Shown here in pieces: positions 60,891 to 64,000 of a DNA stretch of 64,000 bases. Within the stretch, counting starts at the first letter, position 1; each line of letters starts with the position of its first letter. A program made the translations under genes and the position numbers. The notes under the pieces are model-generated. The model did not search any database, was not told the origin of the DNA, and was given only the letters and a program-made list of their open reading frames with translations. The stretch comes from Cucumis sativus (taxonomy: Eukaryota > Streptophyta > Magnoliopsida > Cucurbitales > Cucurbitaceae), in assembly GCF_000004075.3 (NCBI RefSeq), contig NC_026657.2, positions 9,920,001 through 9,984,000 of the forward strand. Reading direction: 5' to 3'.

Positions 60891-60954
60891 CCTGCCAAAC
60901 AAAATAGATTACTTTGTTGGGTGCAAAACGAGCAAAGTGGATAGAGAAAGCCAT
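60891..60954 (-). other. Candidate first coding exon of SUV3
   Basis: On the minus strand an ATG at 60954 opens MAFSIHFARFAPNKVIYFVW, a Met followed by aromatic, hydrophobic and a few Arg/Lys residues that would suit an organelle targeting peptide. The strong donor at 60870 (gtaaga) leaves phase 0, but the next exon (60678) needs phase 1. A weak donor at 60890 (cagg|gtccgc) would fit the phase. Both choices give about 564-570 residues, close to the 571 of Arabidopsis SUV3. The true start may lie in another exon. Confidence 0.35.
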
Positions 60955-63900
60955 AGCACTACCAACCAATCATAATATAATCGTCACATACATTATAACT
61001 TATCTGACAACCTACTAAACGCCAATACTATTTTGGAAACATTTGTTGCTCCAATTCCTTCCAATATGTACCAACAAAATGTCCATGTTGGAATGACTTG
61101 AATTCGTTATGTTGGGTTACAAACAACCAAGTACTCCAAGCACCGAGTCTCACTTCATTGTCGATTTCAAAACACCAACAAAGTCATCTAATTCTAACCA
61201 CAGGATCCAAAAAAAAAAAAAAATCCCAACTCGGTACCATTTCAACAGTCTCATACAAACCATTACAGATAAGATGAAAAAAAAAAAAACCACCACACCA
61301 CACCACCTTCTTTTTTCTTTTTTGGGATAGAAAACTCATGAAGAAAACATTCCTTAGTACAAATACTGAATTACGCCCTCCAAATGTAAAACCAGAATAA
61401 CCCTTCAAACATCAAGAAATTAAACACAAAATGCCTTTCGATAGCTATTCTCTCAAATGACATCCAAAAATCAATTCCATCGTCAATTGGGGGTGAGCTA
61501 TCAAGCCTTCAAATATCTAAAAAACTAACAAACATTAACAGAAAGGACTAAAGATACTCCCCTTGACAACACAGCAAAGGAAGCAAACAAATAAAAGAAC
61601 ACAAGAAAGAAACAACAGAAAAAGGCGGTGAGAATCAAACCGGGAAGAGCAGAGAAACCCCCCGGAGAGAAAAGCAAGCGGCAGTATTGCATTGACGCTA
61701 TTGTGATTCAGGATGAGAAGAAAGTTGGGAGTTGCAAAAACATGGTCGGTGGAGGAAGAAGAAGGGTTGGCGTTAAAACATGGAAAAAGAAAGAAAACAT
61801 GTGGTTATATGAAAATTGTTGAGGTTTCTTCTTTCATAGCCAATACAATTCCGAAACTCATTCACAGAATTATCGGAGCTTCGGTCCTCAAATCTTCAAC
61901 GAACGACTTCTATGTTTCTACTACTCCTTTACTCCCAATACATTTGTGGGGGTCTTCGTGGTATCGTAATTTGCAAGATCGGGCTTTTTTCTGGGTTTGG
62001 CGGTCAATTTGCGTTCACCCCTATATAACTCTATTAAGGTTTGGCCATATAAATTTCAAGCATTGTTTCTTATATCCTTACTACTTGCTGACTCCATGTG
62101 TGACATCCTTGGCATATGTAGCAAACAATAACTCAACTTGATACCATTACAAACTAAATCCCAACTTAAAAGTATTGAAGTGCGTCAGTGTATTGGACCT
62201 ATATTACATATTGATACAAGCATATGGGTAGAAAGTCATATATATCAACTTAAATCATAATCTCATGGATCAATACGTGTCTTTGATTGTATTTGACCAA
62301 ACGTGAGAATGTGAAATATTCTTTTTGATGTATAAGAAAAATATAAGCCATTCATGATATATCCTTCCTATTAAATTTAAATGGGACAATTGCAACTATA
62401 ACATTTATCACAAGCAAGTACAATTCTTAAGAAAAAATATTGTATTGAAAACAGTAATTAGTATTACCCTAATAAAATACCATGGGCTACCAAGACGAGC
62501 TTCGGCCCAATTCTAACAATGCATTGCAAGACCAAGTCCAAAGCCAAAGCCCGTCAAAGGAGTAGGCCCAAGATTTTAGTGCATAACGACTTTACATAAT
62601 AATAATCATTAAGGTAAAACACCGAAAGACGAAGAGAAAAAACCACTGAAATTAAAACACATTGGGAATTCAAATCCCTCTTAACCTTTGGTAAATCCCC
62701 TCTCCTTGCGGTGATCTTCTTAAAAACAATTCTTTCAATCATTTGAAAAAGATATTGCATACATTTTCTTTATCAAAGTAGAATATAGCTATTGATTTGG
62801 ACCGAGGAGGTCGTGTTTACCGATTTATCATATTGTAATTACATGTAGATAGATCAATTGTAGTAGATAACAATCGTAAATATTCCTAATTTAAATCGCA
62901 TTTACCTAAAATTATGAACTTTGTCAAATTTACTATTTCTCTGTCATAGTTATGGATCGTACCTAAAACCATAATAGTAACGATAAACAGAAAAATGTGT
63001 AAAAATCTATAGTTGTTTAACTTTTGAACTTAATCAAATTGATCATCCATCGTTGGTCAATCAAATCACTGTTTTGTAAGCCTCAAGTGTTGGTAGGAAC
63101 GCATAACACACAAGTAAAATAACTCATTGAACAATACAATAATTTTTTAAAAAAATTATCATTGATTTATTTGATTAAGGTAGGTGTAAAGATGCCAAAA
63201 TGTGAAACATATTGTATTCAAATATAGGTTTTTTTAATTTGATTGTTATAGGAAATAGGAATAGCCCTATAGTTTGAATTAGAGGATTCATGGGAGGAAT
63301 GATGATGATGTTTGAAGTAGCATGCTTATGCTTATGCTAATGCTAATGCTAGTGTGTCCGGTGACCGGTCCGGCTCATTTTCACATGATGAGCGTGCGGG
63401 TCGAAACCCTCTTTTTATTTTTAATTTACATTAATTTCATCGTTAGTTTAATAAACAAATAATAATCATAATCATAATCACAATCATCATAACATAAAAA
63501 GGAAAGGAAAGGAAAGGAATGTTTTGTAAAACTCCACAGCACGCGTCGGCCATCACAATTCACAAAGCCTCTGTTTCACTCCACCCTTCCAATTTATTAC
63601 GCCATGCCCTCATACTAAAATCATTCATTCTTTTTAATTATAAACAACTTACTACCAAATATTTTAGCATTTCATTTTTATATAAACTGTAGTATTCAAC
63701 AAACAGGTACCCGATATTTGGGATCTTTTTTCTTCCCTCAACTCCTACATGATGTTCATGTGGGTCTTGGTGTAGTAACAAGTTTGTTTTAAATCATCAT
63801 ACATATCATATTTTCCCCCACCAACTTGTGTTTCTCTCATCATTCTACTTACCTTAGTCCCACTTTCATTTCTTTTAATGTATATCATCCAAACTAGTTC

Positions 63901-64000
63901 AACCACTTGTATTCACTTTCATCAATTTCGTGGTTTGGATTAAAAAATGTTTTTAAACTTTTTATGGAAGGTATTAAGGTTTTGTTTCAAAAATACGTTT
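60955..64000. other. SUV3 promoter side and intergenic DNA
   Basis: The SUV3 leader and promoter probably lie in 60955-61900, which includes a locally GC-rich stretch at 61610-61760. Further right the DNA is AT-rich. A GGCCCA-rich block (about 62480-62575) resembles promoter DNA, but no gene follows. At 63319-63352 there is an imperfect hexamer run (atgcttatgcttatgctaat...), followed at 63358-63372 by a CCGG-rich palindrome. A (GGAAA)n run lies near 63499-63518. No recognisable gene is seen; an open frame at 61713-62141 (+) has a Trp- and Glu-rich start but no confirmed domain. Confidence 0.5.

Noticed and set aside
61713..62141. Plus-strand frame of 142 residues with a Myb/SANT-like start (TWSVEEEEGLALKHGK)
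   Set aside because: Only about 25 residues resemble a Myb helix; the characteristic later Trp residues and helices are missing, and no in-frame splice extension restores them. It probably overlaps the SUV3 leader or promoter.
63355..63410. tRNA-like stretch (cggtccggctc ... gcgggtcgaaaccctc)
   Set aside because: The T-loop is one base short and no acceptor or anticodon stem can be formed, so it is not a tRNA gene.

Overview
This window is nuclear DNA from a flowering plant (eudicot). The genes have spliced exons with GT-AG introns, a cytosolic ribosomal protein gene carries a plant telo-box, and the genes are separated by long AT-rich intergenic DNA with microsatellites and decayed transposons. 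The protein families (LRX, NETWORKED, TSO1-like CXC, PPR-DYW, RDM1) are plant-specific or plant-typical. The overall look suggests a cucurbit, but that is an impression, not a proof.

I support eight protein-coding genes. From left to right they are: an intronless leucine-rich-repeat extensin-like wall protein (LRX6-like, +); 40S ribosomal protein S3a/eS1 in seven exons (+); the actin-binding NETWORKED protein NET1A/B-like in three coding exons (-); a TSO1/TCX2-like CXC-domain DNA-binding protein in ten coding exons (-); a Raf-like (ATMRK1/STY-type) protein kinase in six coding exons (+); an intronless PPR-DYW RNA-editing factor like YS1 (+); RDM1 of the RNA-directed DNA methylation pathway in two coding exons (-); and a SUV3-type DExH-like RNA helicase of organelles in at least fifteen coding exons (-). 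I joined the exons by reading splice sites and checking phase. Only the first coding exon of SUV3 stays unresolved.

The most informative large-scale result is the gene order. As recalled, the Arabidopsis counterparts of seven of the eight genes lie in two short blocks: At3g22680-At3g22800 (RDM1, YS1, kinase, TSO1/SOL1, NET1A, LRX6) and At4g14760-At4g14790 (NET1B, TCX2, kinase, SUV3). This window carries the union of both blocks with one copy of each gene, so it looks like the order that existed before the Arabidopsis block was duplicated and split by gene loss.

The remaining DNA is mostly gene-poor: about 7 kb left of the TCX gene and about 12 kb to its right. It contains the 3' half of a dead LINE (41.4-43.2 kb), two candidate hAT-like MITEs (38.1-38.6 and 53.2-53.4 kb), a tRNA-like SINE head inside the probable RDM1 leader intron, many AT microsatellites, and a few GC-richer islets with promoter-like motifs but no recognisable gene. 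I saw no CRISPR, viral or bacterial-type system and no convincing tRNA, rRNA or miRNA gene.
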